Shown in pieces: positions 37,409-46,395 of a stretch of 64,000 nucleotides of DNA. The stretch is from Motiliproteus sediminis (lineage in GTDB: Bacteria; Pseudomonadota; Gammaproteobacteria; Pseudomonadales; Balneatricaceae): positions 62,001 through 126,000 of the forward strand of contig NZ_JAERQK010000002.1 of the NCBI RefSeq assembly GCF_017912535.1, in the 5' to 3' direction. Position 1 is the first letter of the stretch; every line of letters starts with the position of its first letter. The notes under the pieces were generated by a model. That model was not told the origin of the DNA, did no database searches, and saw only the letters and a list, made by a program, of their open reading frames with translations. Position numbers and translations under genes: made by a program.

Positions 37409-38926
37409 ATGAGCAAAAGAAAACCTCTGTCAACCGGTTCGGAATGGACCTTCGAGCTGCTGGAAAAGTACGACACCGCAATCGCCAAGGAGGCGGCGCA
37501 CTTCCAGCTCGACACGTACCCCAATCAGATTGAGGTAATCACCTCCGAGCAGATGATGGATGCCTACTCGTCAGTCGGTATGCCGCTCAATTACAATCAC
37601 TGGTCATTCGGCAAACAGTTTGTTTCCACCCATCAGAACTACCGCCGTGGCCACATGGGGCTGGCCTACGAAATCGTCATCAATTCCTCCCCCTGCATCG
37701 CCTACCTGATGGAGGAAAACACCATGACGATGCAGGCGCTGGTTATCGCCCACGCCTGTTACGGCCACAACTCCTTCTTTAAGGGCAACTACCTGTTCCG
37801 CACCTGGACCAATGCCACATCGATTATCGACTACCTGTTGTTCGCCAAGCACTACATCGCCAAGTGCGAAGAGCGTCATGGCATCGACGAAGTGGAAGCG
37901 CTGCTGGACTCCTGCCATGCGTTGATGAACTACGGCGTCAATCGGTACAAACGCCCTTCACCGATCAGCACCGAAGAGGAGCAGAAACGCCAGCAAACCC
38001 GGTCAGAGATTCTGCAGCAGCAGGTCAACGAACTGTGGAACACGATTCCCAAGCCCCAAACCGAAGAACATGAGCGGGAACAACCGCGCTTCCCGCGCGA
38101 GCCAGAGGAAAATCTACTCTATTTTCTGGAGAAAAACGCACCGCTACTGGAGCCCTGGCAGCGCGAGATTATCCGCATCGTACGCAAGGTATCCCAGTAC
38201 TTCTACCCCCAGAAGCAGACTCAGGTCATGAATGAAGGCTGGGCCTGCTTCTGGCACTATACCCTGCTGCACAGCCTGTACGACAAGGGCCTGGTCACGG
38301 ACGGATTTATGATGGAGTTTCTGCACTCCCACTCCAGCGTCATCTACCAGCCCCCCTACGACAGCCCCCACTTTTCCGGCATCAACCCCTACACCCTTGG
38401 CTACCATATGATGCAGGACCTGCGGCGAATCTGTGAACACCCAAGCGACGAAGATCGGGAGTGGTTCCCGGAGATAGCCGGCAAGGATTGGCTGGAGGTC
38501 ATGGACGGGGCCATGCGCAACTACAAGGACGAAAGCTTTATCCAGCAGTTTCTGTCACCGAAACTGATGCGTGATCTGCACCTTTTCAGCGTGGTCGACG
38601 ACGACAGCAAGAACCACCTGTTGGTTGGTGCGATTCACAACGAAAGCGGCTACACCGAGCTGCGCCGGGAACTGGCGGAACAGTACAACCTCGGCACCCG
38701 CGAACCAAACATACAGGTCTACAACGTCAATGTCCGTGGCGATCGCGCGCTGACTTTACGTCACTTCCAGCACAACAGTCGCCCGCTGGGCGACAGTACC
38801 GACGAAATGCTCAAGCATGTTCGTCGGCTATGGGGCTTCGATGTTCACCTCGAATCGGTTCGTCATGATGAGGTGATAAAAACCTGGCACTGCCCGCCCA
38901 AGGAGGAAACCCCGAGTGCGGCCTGA
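37409..38926 (+). CDS. spoVR: SpoVR family protein
   Basis: 505 residues, normal for SpoVR/YcgB. Family marks: EVITSEQMMDAYSSVGMPLNYNHWSFGKQF split over the N-terminus, HACYGHNSFFKGNYLF, a His-rich NEGWACFWHYTLLH segment and INPYTLGYHMMQDLRRI. Function is unknown; in Bacillus it affects spore cortex, and in proteobacteria it joins the PrkA operon. GGAG stands 10 bases upstream. Last gene of that operon. Confidence 0.94.
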   Translation: MSKRKPLSTGSEWTFELLEKYDTAIAKEAAHFQLDTYPNQIEVITSEQMMDAYSSVGMPLNYNHWSFGKQFVSTHQNYRRGHMGLAYEIVINSSPCIAYLMEENTMTMQALVIAHACYGHNSFFKGNYLFRTWTNATSIIDYLLFAKHYIAKCEERHGIDEVEALLDSCHALMNYGVNRYKRPSPISTEEEQKRQQTRSEILQQQVNELWNTIPKPQTEEHEREQPRFPREPEENLLYFLEKNAPLLEPWQREIIRIVRKVSQYFYPQKQTQVMNEGWACFWHYTLLHSLYDKGLVTDGFMMEFLHSHSSVIYQPPYDSPHFSGINPYTLGYHMMQDLRRICEHPSDEDREWFPEIAGKDWLEVMDGAMRNYKDESFIQQFLSPKLMRDLHLFSVVDDDSKNHLLVGAIHNESGYTELRRELAEQYNLGTREPNIQVYNVNVRGDRALTLRHFQHNSRPLGDSTDEMLKHVRRLWGFDVHLESVRHDEVIKTWHCPPKEETPSAA

Positions 38927-39047
38927 TCGGCTGCGCTCACACTACTAACGCTTATAGTCACCATTCCCTGAAGCGATAAGACACCGCCAGCCGCGGTGGA
39001 TAAAGTATCGATATTCCTTCTTATCGATCCACTCGGGAGTAATGCCG

Positions 39048-39452
39048 ATGAACATCCTCACCAGCCCAGCTGCAGCACACCTTCACGTACCGCCTACCCT
39101 GCGCGAGTTAGAACCGGAATCACTGCCGGAACAGCCAAGTCGGCAGCCGACGGGAAGAGCGCAAACGGCAGCACCTGCATCACCCGACGGAAGCACCTCG
39201 AAACAGGAGTTATGGAACTTCGCCCTGCAGTTGAACCATCAACGCCATCAGCAGCGGCTGCTGGATACCTACGCCAGTGCATCGGGCATCGAGACCGGCA
39301 CTAGCCAGCTTAGCGGCACCCTAACCGCCGCTCTTCTGCAGCAGAGCCAGCAACCCACTGTGCCCCTTCCGCTGCCAGCCGCCCGGTTGCAGCAGCGGAC
39401 CGAGCTGGCACTCGGTAGCGAACGCCAAAGTCATTTTCTGGCCACAGCCTGA
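39048..39452 (+). CDS. hypothetical protein, Gln/Leu/Pro-rich
   Basis: 134 residues from ATG 39048; GGGAG is 8 bases upstream, whereas ATG 39042 is too close to it. Composition is rich in Gln, Leu, Pro and Ala, with a likely helix around KQELWNFALQLNHQRHQQRL and long low-complexity arms. No signal peptide, membrane segment or named family. It stands alone 121 nt after spoVR. Codon use resembles its neighbours, which favours a real gene. Confidence 0.5.
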   Translation: MNILTSPAAAHLHVPPTLRELEPESLPEQPSRQPTGRAQTAAPASPDGSTSKQELWNFALQLNHQRHQQRLLDTYASASGIETGTSQLSGTLTAALLQQSQQPTVPLPLPAARLQQRTELALGSERQSHFLATA

Positions 39453-39498
39453 ACTCCGACGCGCCCTTACGGCGACTTTAGGGCGCGCGCGGCAGCAA

Positions 39499-40443
39499 TC
39501 AGATCAAAAGATGGTCGTAGCCATAGAGCAGAGCGAACAGGGTCAATACGGAAAAAACCGTCGATAACAGAATCACCGACGAGGTGCGCTGCACATAGAC
39601 ACCGTATTGCTGCGCCATCACGAAACTACCCGCCCCGGTCGGTGTCGCGGCCATCACCACCGCCACCGCCGCCCATAACGGTGACATGTCGAACACCGAC
39701 ACAGCCAGCCACCAGGTTACCGCCGGCTGGACCAGCAATTTGATCACCAGCGCCACGCTCACCTCCCCCAAGCCGCTGGATACCGGCTTGCCCACCAGAA
39801 ACAGTCCGATGGCAAACAGCGCACAGGGGCCCGCCGCCGCCCCCAATAGTTCGCAGAACTTGTCCAGCGCCGGAGGCAGGGGCCAACCTGCCAGCGCCCA
39901 AAGAATGCCGGCAACAGGCGCCACCAACATGGGGTTTTTGGCCAGCGCCAGGACGACATCCTTAACCAGCTCGGCCGCGCCGGAGGCACGATTGAGGGAA
40001 AGCTCCACCAACACCGTTGCAACCCCCACCACCAGCGCCGAGTTGACCACCACCGTGATAATGGTGGGCACGGTCGCGGCGCTACCAAAAGCGGCCAGCG
40101 CCAACGGAATCCCGAGAAATCCGGTATTGCCGTAAATAACGTTCATGCCGTTCAGCGCGCCTTCGGCCAGGGTATTGCGGAAAAACCAGCAACCGATGGC
40201 AATACCCAACACCATGGTGAGCGCCTGCCCGCCAACATAGGCACCAATAAAGTCCCAGTTAAGTAACTGCTCAATATCTACCGCTGCCATGGCGCGGAAC
40301 AACAACGCCGGCAGCGCCACCCAGTAAACGAACTTGTTCAGCCCCTCGCCGGCCCCCTCTCCCAGCAAACGCCTTCGGCCACAGAGGTAGCCCGCCAGAA
40401 TAATCGCGAATACGGGAAACACCACATTAAGCAAAATCGTCAT
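39499..40443 (-). CDS. AEC family transporter
   Basis: 314 residues with about ten membrane segments, of the auxin efflux carrier/malate permease family. Typical parts: an N-terminal FPVFAIILAGYLCGRR, FVYWVALPALLFRAMA, a central YGNTGFLGIPLALAAFG and a second half beginning LVKDVVLALAKNPMLVAPVAG. Such carriers move organic acids or similar anions; the substrate is unknown. It starts 15 nt after the LasT-like methyltransferase gene. Confidence 0.9.
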   Translation of the reverse strand: MTILLNVVFPVFAIILAGYLCGRRRLLGEGAGEGLNKFVYWVALPALLFRAMAAVDIEQLLNWDFIGAYVGGQALTMVLGIAIGCWFFRNTLAEGALNGMNVIYGNTGFLGIPLALAAFGSAATVPTIITVVVNSALVVGVATVLVELSLNRASGAAELVKDVVLALAKNPMLVAPVAGILWALAGWPLPPALDKFCELLGAAAGPCALFAIGLFLVGKPVSSGLGEVSVALVIKLLVQPAVTWWLAVSVFDMSPLWAAVAVVMAATPTGAGSFVMAQQYGVYVQRTSSVILLSTVFSVLTLFALLYGYDHLLI

Positions 40444-40458
40444 CTGCGCACGCCCCTC

Positions 40459-41145
40459 TCAACGCTCGCCGACGCGCGATTCCAGCGCTGCACAGAGGCT
40501 GTGCAGGAAGCGAACGTCCTCGGCCGTAGCGCCGGCGACACGTTCCAGTGCCCACTGTTGCAGTTTGGAATCGGCGTCGTAATTAAGGCTATCCAGTTGT
40601 GCGGCCAGCCGTTGTTTCAGCGCCTCCCGCTGGGCGTTCGCGTTTTTAGCTGGCTTGATATGTCGAGTCTCCGCTTCCACCCCCGAGAGCGCATAGGCAT
40701 AAAGCATCACTGCCTGCCCCAGATTAAGAGAGGGATAGCTCACAGCCAGAGGGATAGAGGTTAACAGCTCGCAAGACTCCAGCTCCCGGTTCGATAGCCC
40801 GCGGTCTTCGCGCCCAAATACCAGCGCCACTGACGCTGCTCCCGCCTGCGGCAATTTCGCGGCCAACTGCTCGGGGGTATAGAGCTGGCGGTGACCGCTG
40901 CGCAGCTTGGCACTGGTGCCCACCACCAAGGCGCAGTCGGCCACCGCCGCATCCAGGCTGGAAAAGGTCTCAATGCGATCGATGATATCCCCGGCACCAT
41001 GAGCCAGCCAGCGCGCGGGCGGCTGCCGATGGGCATCAGAGCTGACCACGCGCATCTTGGAAAAGCCCATGGTTTTCAATGCTCGTGCCGCGGCACCGAC
41101 GTTCTCAGGCACTTGGGGTTCAACAAGAACAAAGATAATCTGCAT
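40459..41145 (-). CDS. SpoU-family RNA 2'-O-methyltransferase, LasT/TrmJ-like
   Basis: 228 residues from ATG 41145, which has GGAGG six bases upstream; the frame could extend to 41169 but without a better site. SPOUT knot motifs: VPENVGAAARALKTMGF (motif 1), VFGREDRGLSNREL (motif 2) and YPSLNLGQAVMLYAY (motif 3). The opening MQIIFVLVEPQVPENVG resembles E. coli LasT more than TrmJ, and the exact tRNA or rRNA target is open. Confidence 0.88.
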   Translation of the reverse strand: MQIIFVLVEPQVPENVGAAARALKTMGFSKMRVVSSDAHRQPPARWLAHGAGDIIDRIETFSSLDAAVADCALVVGTSAKLRSGHRQLYTPEQLAAKLPQAGAASVALVFGREDRGLSNRELESCELLTSIPLAVSYPSLNLGQAVMLYAYALSGVEAETRHIKPAKNANAQREALKQRLAAQLDSLNYDADSKLQQWALERVAGATAEDVRFLHSLCAALESRVGER

Positions 41146-41263
41146 GCTGCCTCCGCGTAAGCCGCGCACTATAGCACCAAAGCCTTCCCCCCAATATGCC
41201 GCGGCCCCTTTTTGCCCTGTTCAGCGCAGCGCCAAGCGAGTAGCATGACCGCCCCTCCTCATA

Positions 41264-42163
41264 ATGAGCCAACGCTTGATGCGCAATCAGGAACAGACAC
41301 AAGGATTTGTTTTAGGCCTCGCCGCCTACGGCATCTGGGGACTGTTTCCGCTATTTTTTAGCCTGCTGACCAGCATTCAGCCGACCCAGGTACTGCTGCA
41401 CAGGGTGATCTGGTCCTGCCTGTTTGTGGCCTTGCTGATCACCCTGCGCCGTGGCTGGACAAAACTCGGCCCCCATCTGCGCAACGCTAAACTATGGCGC
41501 GCGCTGGGCGCCTCCTCGCTGCTGATCGCAGCCAACTGGCTTATTTTTATCTACGCCGTCGGGCAACAAAAGGTGCTCGCCACCAGCCTGGGATACTTTA
41601 TGACCCCGCTGGTTAGCGCAGCATTGGCGGTACTGTTTCTGGGCGAGCATCTGAACCGGTTGCGCTTGATCGCGATCGGTCTGGCGCTTGCCGCAATCGT
41701 TTGGCAGGTTATCCAGCTAGGTGCCTTACCCTGGATTCCGATCAGTCTGGCGCTAACCTTCGGCATCTACGGATTGGTGCGTAAGCAAACACCAATCGAC
41801 ACACTATCGGGTCTGCTGTTGGAAACAGCACTGCTGCTGCCAGTCGCGCTGGTTTACTGGCTGTGGTTAAGCGTGCAGGGGAACAGTCAGTTCCTGGAAC
41901 AAATGGACCTAACCCTGTTGATGATGACATCCGGTGTGGTTACCGCACTGCCGCTACTCGCATTCGCAGCAGCGGCCAAGCGGCTGTCACTGATGGCCAT
42001 CGGCTTTATGATGTACCTCAACCCCACGCTGCAGTTTCTCACCGCGGTGATGTTATTTGAGGAACCTTTCGCAGTGGATCAATTGATAAGCTTTGTCTGT
42101 GTATGGACCGCACTGGCAGTGTTCAGCTATGACGCACTGCGACAGCGCGGACCCGGAGCCTGA
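41264..42163 (+). CDS. rarD: EamA transporter RarD
   Basis: 299 residues with about ten membrane segments in two EamA halves. The RarD opening GFVLGLAAYGIWGLFPLFF and the LHRVIWSCLFVALLITL and NWLIFIYAVGQ segments are characteristic (chloramphenicol-sensitivity protein RarD family). Its substrate is unknown. No strong ribosome site precedes ATG 41264 or the in-frame ATG 41279, so the start is uncertain by five codons. Confidence 0.92.
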   Translation: MSQRLMRNQEQTQGFVLGLAAYGIWGLFPLFFSLLTSIQPTQVLLHRVIWSCLFVALLITLRRGWTKLGPHLRNAKLWRALGASSLLIAANWLIFIYAVGQQKVLATSLGYFMTPLVSAALAVLFLGEHLNRLRLIAIGLALAAIVWQVIQLGALPWIPISLALTFGIYGLVRKQTPIDTLSGLLLETALLLPVALVYWLWLSVQGNSQFLEQMDLTLLMMTSGVVTALPLLAFAAAAKRLSLMAIGFMMYLNPTLQFLTAVMLFEEPFAVDQLISFVCVWTALAVFSYDALRQRGPGA

Positions 42164-42164
42164 T

Positions 42165-42395
42165 TCAGGCTGACTTTGCGGTGCTGGCCAGCGCGGTAAT
42201 GATCGGATGCCAATCGCGCAGCTGCTGCTCAACCAGCCGCAACTCATAGGGCCCCTCCGCCAGCTGCGCATACTCGCGGCGCAGTTCGTCGAAGCGAACT
42301 TCAATGTCCTGAGGTGAGAGGGCGTAAACTTCAGCCCGCCAGAGCAAAAATTTAACGTCGAACCGAAGTCTTTCGTTGATTTTCTTACCTTCCAT
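42165..42395 (-). CDS. small hypothetical protein
   Basis: 76 residues, all helical in appearance, rich in Arg, Glu and Leu (LLWRAEVYALSPQDIEVRFDEL, then RREYAQLAEGPYE). No membrane segment or signal. AGGGAG stands about 6 bases before the ATG at 42395. It ends one base after the convergent rarD stop. No family name is offered. Confidence 0.6.
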   Translation of the reverse strand: MEGKKINERLRFDVKFLLWRAEVYALSPQDIEVRFDELRREYAQLAEGPYELRLVEQQLRDWHPIITALASTAKSA

Positions 42396-42481
42396 GATGG
42401 CAGTCTCCCTGCTGGAGGCTTAACTTACTGCGTCATGGTTAGTATTCGTCAGCGCGCCATTTTTTTCTCTAGGAAAGAGGC

Positions 42482-43384
42482 CTATTTAGCAACCTTTTGG
42501 CTCCACTGCTGACCAATCAGGCCGGCCATAATCAGCGCCAGACCAGCCAGGGTTGATGGCAGAATGGGCTCCCCCAGAAACAGCGAGATAAACAGCAGCG
42601 ACAGAAAGGGGGATATAAATATCAGGTTGGATATACGCGCCGTGCTGCGGGTATATTTCATCGCGTGTAGCCAGAGCACAAAGGTCAGCCCCATCTCGAA
42701 CACCCCCACATAGGCGGCCCCCGGCAGACCGGCCCAGTTAATCGTATGCAGCTCGCCCGTTGCCAGGCAGTAGAGTGCAATCATCGGCACCCCACAGCTG
42801 AAGTTGAGAAACAGCGCCACCACCGGGTCACGGCTATCGCGGGTATTGAAGATCCAGTACAGCGCCCACAACAAGGTACTTAACAATGCCAACAACACCC
42901 CGCTCAGGCTGCCGAATTCAAGTGCCCAGGGTTGTCCGCGGGTGGCGATGACCAACACCCCGCCATAACAGACCAACGCCGCCAGCCCTTCCCCCAGCCG
43001 CAGCCGATGCCCCAGCAGAGGCACCGCCAGCAGGCTCATGGTCAGCGCCCAAGTGTAATTGATCGCTTGCGCTTCTTGTGCCGGCAACAGGTCGTAAGCC
43101 TGAAACAACACCAGGTAGTACAACGCGGGGTTAAGTGCCCCGAGCAAAAACGAGCCCCCCCACTCTCGCCGACTACTGTGGGCAATCTGGCGCCAGCGTC
43201 CGTTAAGCAGCAGATACCCACCGAGCACAGCCCAGGAAACCAGCGCCGCCCCCAGCAGCAACTGCGCCGGCGACAGATGGGCTAGGCTCAGTTTGAAGGC
43301 CGTCGCTACGGTGGACCAGCACAGTACCGCGGCCAAGCCAAAGACGTATGCACGGGTCTGGGATGAAATAGCGGCTGCAGCCAC
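42482..43384 (-). CDS. DMT superfamily (EamA) transporter
   Basis: About 300 residues with ten membrane segments in two EamA repeats (AYVFGLAAVLCWSTVATAFKL and later LSGVLLALLSTLLWALYWI). Members export amino acids or other metabolites; the substrate is unknown. GTG 43384 is chosen because GGAGG lies just before it; GTG 43399 in the same frame is possible and would add five residues but has no ribosome site. Confidence 0.88.
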   Translation of the reverse strand: MAAAAISSQTRAYVFGLAAVLCWSTVATAFKLSLAHLSPAQLLLGAALVSWAVLGGYLLLNGRWRQIAHSSRREWGGSFLLGALNPALYYLVLFQAYDLLPAQEAQAINYTWALTMSLLAVPLLGHRLRLGEGLAALVCYGGVLVIATRGQPWALEFGSLSGVLLALLSTLLWALYWIFNTRDSRDPVVALFLNFSCGVPMIALYCLATGELHTINWAGLPGAAYVGVFEMGLTFVLWLHAMKYTRSTARISNLIFISPFLSLLFISLFLGEPILPSTLAGLALIMAGLIGQQWSQKVAK

Positions 43385-43454
43385 ATGGCCTCCGGACACA
43401 AAGGAAACGGGTTTGATAACGCAGGCCGCAGTCTAGGGCGTTCCGACAGCCAAT

Positions 43455-43483
43455 ACAAAAAAAGACCCCGCGGAGGGGCCTTT
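43455..43483 (-). terminator. rho-independent terminator after fpr
   Basis: On the minus strand AAAGGCCCC, 5-nt loop, GGGGTCTTT with one G-U pair, followed by a run of T (complement of 43457-43463). Located 23 nt after the fpr stop. Confidence 0.85.
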
Positions 43484-43506
43484 AAGGGGGGAATCGCATG
43501 CCGAAC

Positions 43507-44280
43507 TCAACGCTCGACGAATGCCCTTTCGATCACATAATGGCCGAGGTCGCCATGGCGGGCTTCGGTAAATCCCATTTGGTCGAGGATAGCGCAAGTA
43601 TCCTTCAGCATCGAAGGGCTGCCACAGATCATGAAGCGGTCGTTTTCCAAACTGAACTCCGGCAGCCCCAGATCGCGACATAATTGGCCGCTTTGTATCA
43701 GGTCGGTCAGGCGCCCCTGATTGTGGAAGGGCTCGCGAGTGACGGTTGGATAGTAAAGCAGCTTGCCCCGCACCAGGTCACCAAAATACTCGTTACTGGG
43801 CAGCTCGTCAGTGATCTGGTCACGATAGGCCAGCTCCGACACGTAACGCACCCCGTGGGTCAGAATCACCCGGTCGTACTGTTCATACACCTCTGGATCC
43901 TTGATGATGCTCATAAAGGGAGCCAACCCGGTCCCGGTACTGATCAGATACAGATTACGCCCGGGTAGCAGATGGTCCATGATCAAGGTGCCGGTCGGCT
44001 TGCGACTCACCAATATCTGATCGCCCACCTGCACCTGCTGCAGCTTTGATGTCAACGGTCCATCAGGCACCTTGATACTGAAAAACTCCAGCTCATCTTC
44101 GTAATTGGCACTGGCGATACTGTACGCACGCATCAGCGGGCGCCCCTCATGCTCCAGCCCGATCATGGTGAAATGTCCGTTCTTGAAGCGAAACCCAGCA
44201 GAACGGCTGGTCTTGAAACTGAACAGGGTATCGTTCCAGTGATGGACACTGGTCACTTCCTCACGCAAAAAACCGCTCAT
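43507..44280 (-). CDS. fpr: ferredoxin-NADP reductase
   Basis: 257 residues, the usual bacterial Fpr size. FAD domain marks: FRFKNGHFTMIGLEHEGRPLMRAYSIASANYE split in two (the R-x-Y-S FAD motif and FTM), then the NADP domain with LLPGRNLYLISTGTGLAPFMSI and a C-terminal MICGSPSMLKD and VIERAFVER. It passes electrons between NADPH and ferredoxin or flavodoxin, and is an oxidative stress defence gene in Pseudomonas. It is divergent from a LysR regulator of FinR type, which is the known Pseudomonas arrangement. Confidence 0.95.
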   Translation of the reverse strand: MSGFLREEVTSVHHWNDTLFSFKTSRSAGFRFKNGHFTMIGLEHEGRPLMRAYSIASANYEDELEFFSIKVPDGPLTSKLQQVQVGDQILVSRKPTGTLIMDHLLPGRNLYLISTGTGLAPFMSIIKDPEVYEQYDRVILTHGVRYVSELAYRDQITDELPSNEYFGDLVRGKLLYYPTVTREPFHNQGRLTDLIQSGQLCRDLGLPEFSLENDRFMICGSPSMLKDTCAILDQMGFTEARHGDLGHYVIERAFVER

Positions 44281-44365
44281 TGTTCGCCTCTATTTATATA
44301 ACCAAATCAGATAAAAACAGGCCACGTTAAACCTTGAACACAAGATAGACCGCCCGTAATCTATC

Positions 44366-44391
44366 GGTAAAACAAATAGTTTAAATTTACC
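44366..44391. promoter_or_regulatory. possible LysR-regulator binding region between fpr and finR
   Basis: Inverted repeat GGTAAA (44366-44371), 14-nt AT-rich spacer, TTTACC (44386-44391) in the 129-nt gap between the two divergent genes. LysR regulators commonly bind such intervals. The site is short and assigned by position only. Confidence 0.35.
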
Positions 44392-44409
44392 TTATCGATT
44401 ATTTCGATT

Positions 44410-45321
44410 ATGAGATACAGCCTGCGCCAGCTCGAGGTCTTTCTCGAGACCGCCCATCAGCAAAATATCACCCGCGCAGCCGCGGCTCTGTCGATGTCGC
44501 AAAGTGCCGCCAGCAGCGCCCTGAAAGAGCTGGAGCAGCAGTTCGATATCCAGCTATTCGACCGGGTGGGCAAGCGCTTGCAACTGAACGAACTCGGGCG
44601 ACTGTTGCAGCCGCGGGCGCAAGCGCTGATGGAGCAAGCACGAGCGCTGCAGCGGGACATGGACCAGCATGCCGATGCCGGCGCCCTCAAGCTGGGGGCC
44701 ACCCTGACCATCGGCAACTATCTGATGGTACCGATGATGGCTCGCTATATGGAGATGGCTGGCGCCGCAGTGACACTGGAGGTGGCCAACACACGCACCA
44801 TCGTCGAGCAGGTAGCCGCTTTCGAACTGGATCTGGGGCTGATTGAGGGCGAACTCCACCACAAGGAGCTTCACAGCCAGATCTGGCGCGACGACGAGCT
44901 GGTGGTTTTTTGCGCCCCCGGCCACCCGCTGGCCAGTTTGAAGGCGCTGGATGACGACGCCCTGACCAGCGCGCGCTGGATTCTCCGTGAGCCCGGCTCA
45001 GGCACTCGCCAAACGTTCGATCGCGCCATGCGCGGATTGTTGCCCCAACTGGACGTGGCGCTGGAGCTGCAACATACCGAAGCGATCAAACGCGCGGTCG
45101 AAGCTGGCCTGGGCGTGGGCTGCTTGTCACGGATTGCCCTGCAGGAAGCCTTCCGCCACCGTACACTGATACCGTTGCTAACACCGGGCCGCGATCTGCA
45201 ACGTCACTTTTACCTCATCCATCATCGCCACAAATACCGTAGTGCCGGTCTCGAGCGCTGGCTGCAGCTATGCAAAGAATACGGAAGAGGCGCACAGACG
45301 AACCCGGCAGATAGCTGCTGA
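44410..45321 (+). CDS. finR: LysR-type regulator, FinR-like
   Basis: 303 residues. N-terminal winged helix (RYSLRQLEVFLETAHQQNITRAAAALSMSQSAASSALKELE in two parts, residues 2-45) and a C-terminal LysR substrate domain (about 90-290). Divergent from fpr with a shared 129-nt gap. In Pseudomonas, FinR activates fpr in response to superoxide, so that role is likely, by position and family rather than residue proof. Confidence 0.8.
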   Translation: MRYSLRQLEVFLETAHQQNITRAAAALSMSQSAASSALKELEQQFDIQLFDRVGKRLQLNELGRLLQPRAQALMEQARALQRDMDQHADAGALKLGATLTIGNYLMVPMMARYMEMAGAAVTLEVANTRTIVEQVAAFELDLGLIEGELHHKELHSQIWRDDELVVFCAPGHPLASLKALDDDALTSARWILREPGSGTRQTFDRAMRGLLPQLDVALELQHTEAIKRAVEAGLGVGCLSRIALQEAFRHRTLIPLLTPGRDLQRHFYLIHHRHKYRSAGLERWLQLCKEYGRGAQTNPADSC

Positions 45322-45389
45322 CGCTCCTCAGGCAACCGGCTATGATGAGACCCTTTTTCAGTACTCCCCCTTTGTTACGAGGATTCCCC

Positions 45390-45704
45390 ATGTCTCAATT
45401 CGACAAGGTCAGCGTGGTCAAAAAGGCCAACATCTATTTTGACGGCAAGGTTAGCAGCCGGGTCGTGCTGTTTGCCGACGGCAGCCGCAAAACCCTGGGC
45501 ATCATGCTTCCCGGCGAGTATCAATTCGGCACGGAGCAGCGCGAGCTGATGGAGATTCAGCAAGGCGAGCTGGAAGTGTTGCTGCCGGGCAGCAACAGCT
45601 GGCAAAGCATCAGCGGCGGGCAGTCATTTGAAGTGCCGGCCAACGCCAAGTTCGATCTCAGGATCACCAGTGTGGTTGACTACTGCTGCTCCTACTTCGA
45701 CTGA
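45390..45704 (+). CDS. ppnP: pyrimidine/purine nucleoside phosphorylase
   Basis: 104 residues from ATG 45390 (MSQFDKVSVVKKANIYFDGK); an upstream in-frame extension is not supported. PpnP (YaiE, DUF1255) is a cupin-fold phosphorylase splitting several nucleosides to base and ribose-1-phosphate. Family marks: SSRVVLFADGSRKTLGIMLPG, QRELMEIQQGELEVLLPG and the cupin-like SFEVPANAKFDLRI. Followed 10 nt later by a DUF3301 gene. Confidence 0.94.
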   Translation: MSQFDKVSVVKKANIYFDGKVSSRVVLFADGSRKTLGIMLPGEYQFGTEQRELMEIQQGELEVLLPGSNSWQSISGGQSFEVPANAKFDLRITSVVDYCCSYFD

Positions 45705-45714
45705 GTAGATCCTT

Positions 45715-46041
45715 GTGTATCTCGCCCTGAGCGACATTGCCTGGTGCGTCGGCTTCGGCGCACTGGTACTGGTCTGGTGGCACGGACGCGGCATCAAGGA
45801 TGCCGCCCTGCGCGCCACCCGTCGCCACTGCGATGAACTGGACCTGCAACTGCTGGACGAATCCCTGGTGCTGCGCTCCATTCGCCTTGGCCGCGACCCG
45901 GGCGGCTGGCCGCGGCTGCGCCGGCGATATAGTTTCGAGTTTTCCGCGACCGGCGACGAGCGGTATAGCGGCGAAACCCTGCTGTTGGGGCGACGCGTTC
46001 AGCGGATAGAGCTGCCACCGCACCGTAACCCGGAACTTTAG
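45715..46041 (+). CDS. DUF3301 membrane protein
   Basis: 108 residues from a GTG start. One N-terminal membrane segment (about 4-20) and a cytoplasmic domain with the DUF3301 pattern: ATRRHCDELDLQLLDESLVL, RRYSFEFSATGDERYSGE and LGRRVQRIELPPH. Function unknown. Only 10 nt after ppnP, so likely co-transcribed. Confidence 0.82.
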   Translation: MYLALSDIAWCVGFGALVLVWWHGRGIKDAALRATRRHCDELDLQLLDESLVLRSIRLGRDPGGWPRLRRRYSFEFSATGDERYSGETLLLGRRVQRIELPPHRNPEL

Positions 46042-46047
46042 GCGCGA

Positions 46048-46054
46048 CTATACT
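46048..46054 (+). promoter_or_regulatory. sigma-S/sigma-70-like -10 element
   Basis: CTATACT followed by TT at 46048-46056, close to the sigma-S extended -10 consensus, 30 nt before the ATG of the small secreted protein. No clear -35. Confidence 0.4.
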
Positions 46055-46084
46055 TTCCCAAACCCGTTACTCTGGAGTGATTCA

Positions 46085-46342
46085 ATGATGAAGACTTTGC
46101 CTATCCTGAGCGCCGCGCTGTTAACGACCCTGATGATACAGCCGGCTATGGCCAAAGAGGACAACTACGGTCAAAGCGTAAAGAAAGAACGCCACGCCAT
46201 GATCGAGGAACGGAAAAGCGAGCGCGACACAGAGCGCGAGCAAGCCAAAGCGGAGAAGCGAGGAGACGATGACGACAGCTCCGGCGCGGAACGTCGAATG
46301 GAAAAGAAAATGGAGAAAAACAAAGCGGGCCGTCCGGAGTAA
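46085..46342 (+). CDS. small secreted, highly charged protein
   Basis: 85 residues. A cleavable signal peptide (MMKTLPILSAALLTTLMIQ, cleavage after PAMA). The mature ~62 residues are almost wholly charged: alternating Lys/Glu/Arg with RGDDDDSS and RRMEKKMEKNK, likely a single helix or disordered. No named family. GGAG lies 10 bases before the ATG. The high charge suggests a periplasmic binding or buffering role, but this is a guess. Confidence 0.6.
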   Translation: MMKTLPILSAALLTTLMIQPAMAKEDNYGQSVKKERHAMIEERKSERDTEREQAKAEKRGDDDDSSGAERRMEKKMEKNKAGRPE

Positions 46343-46395
46343 CTAGCCCGCGATAGAACTCGGCGGCACCTCAGCACCGCCCGCCACCCAGTCGG

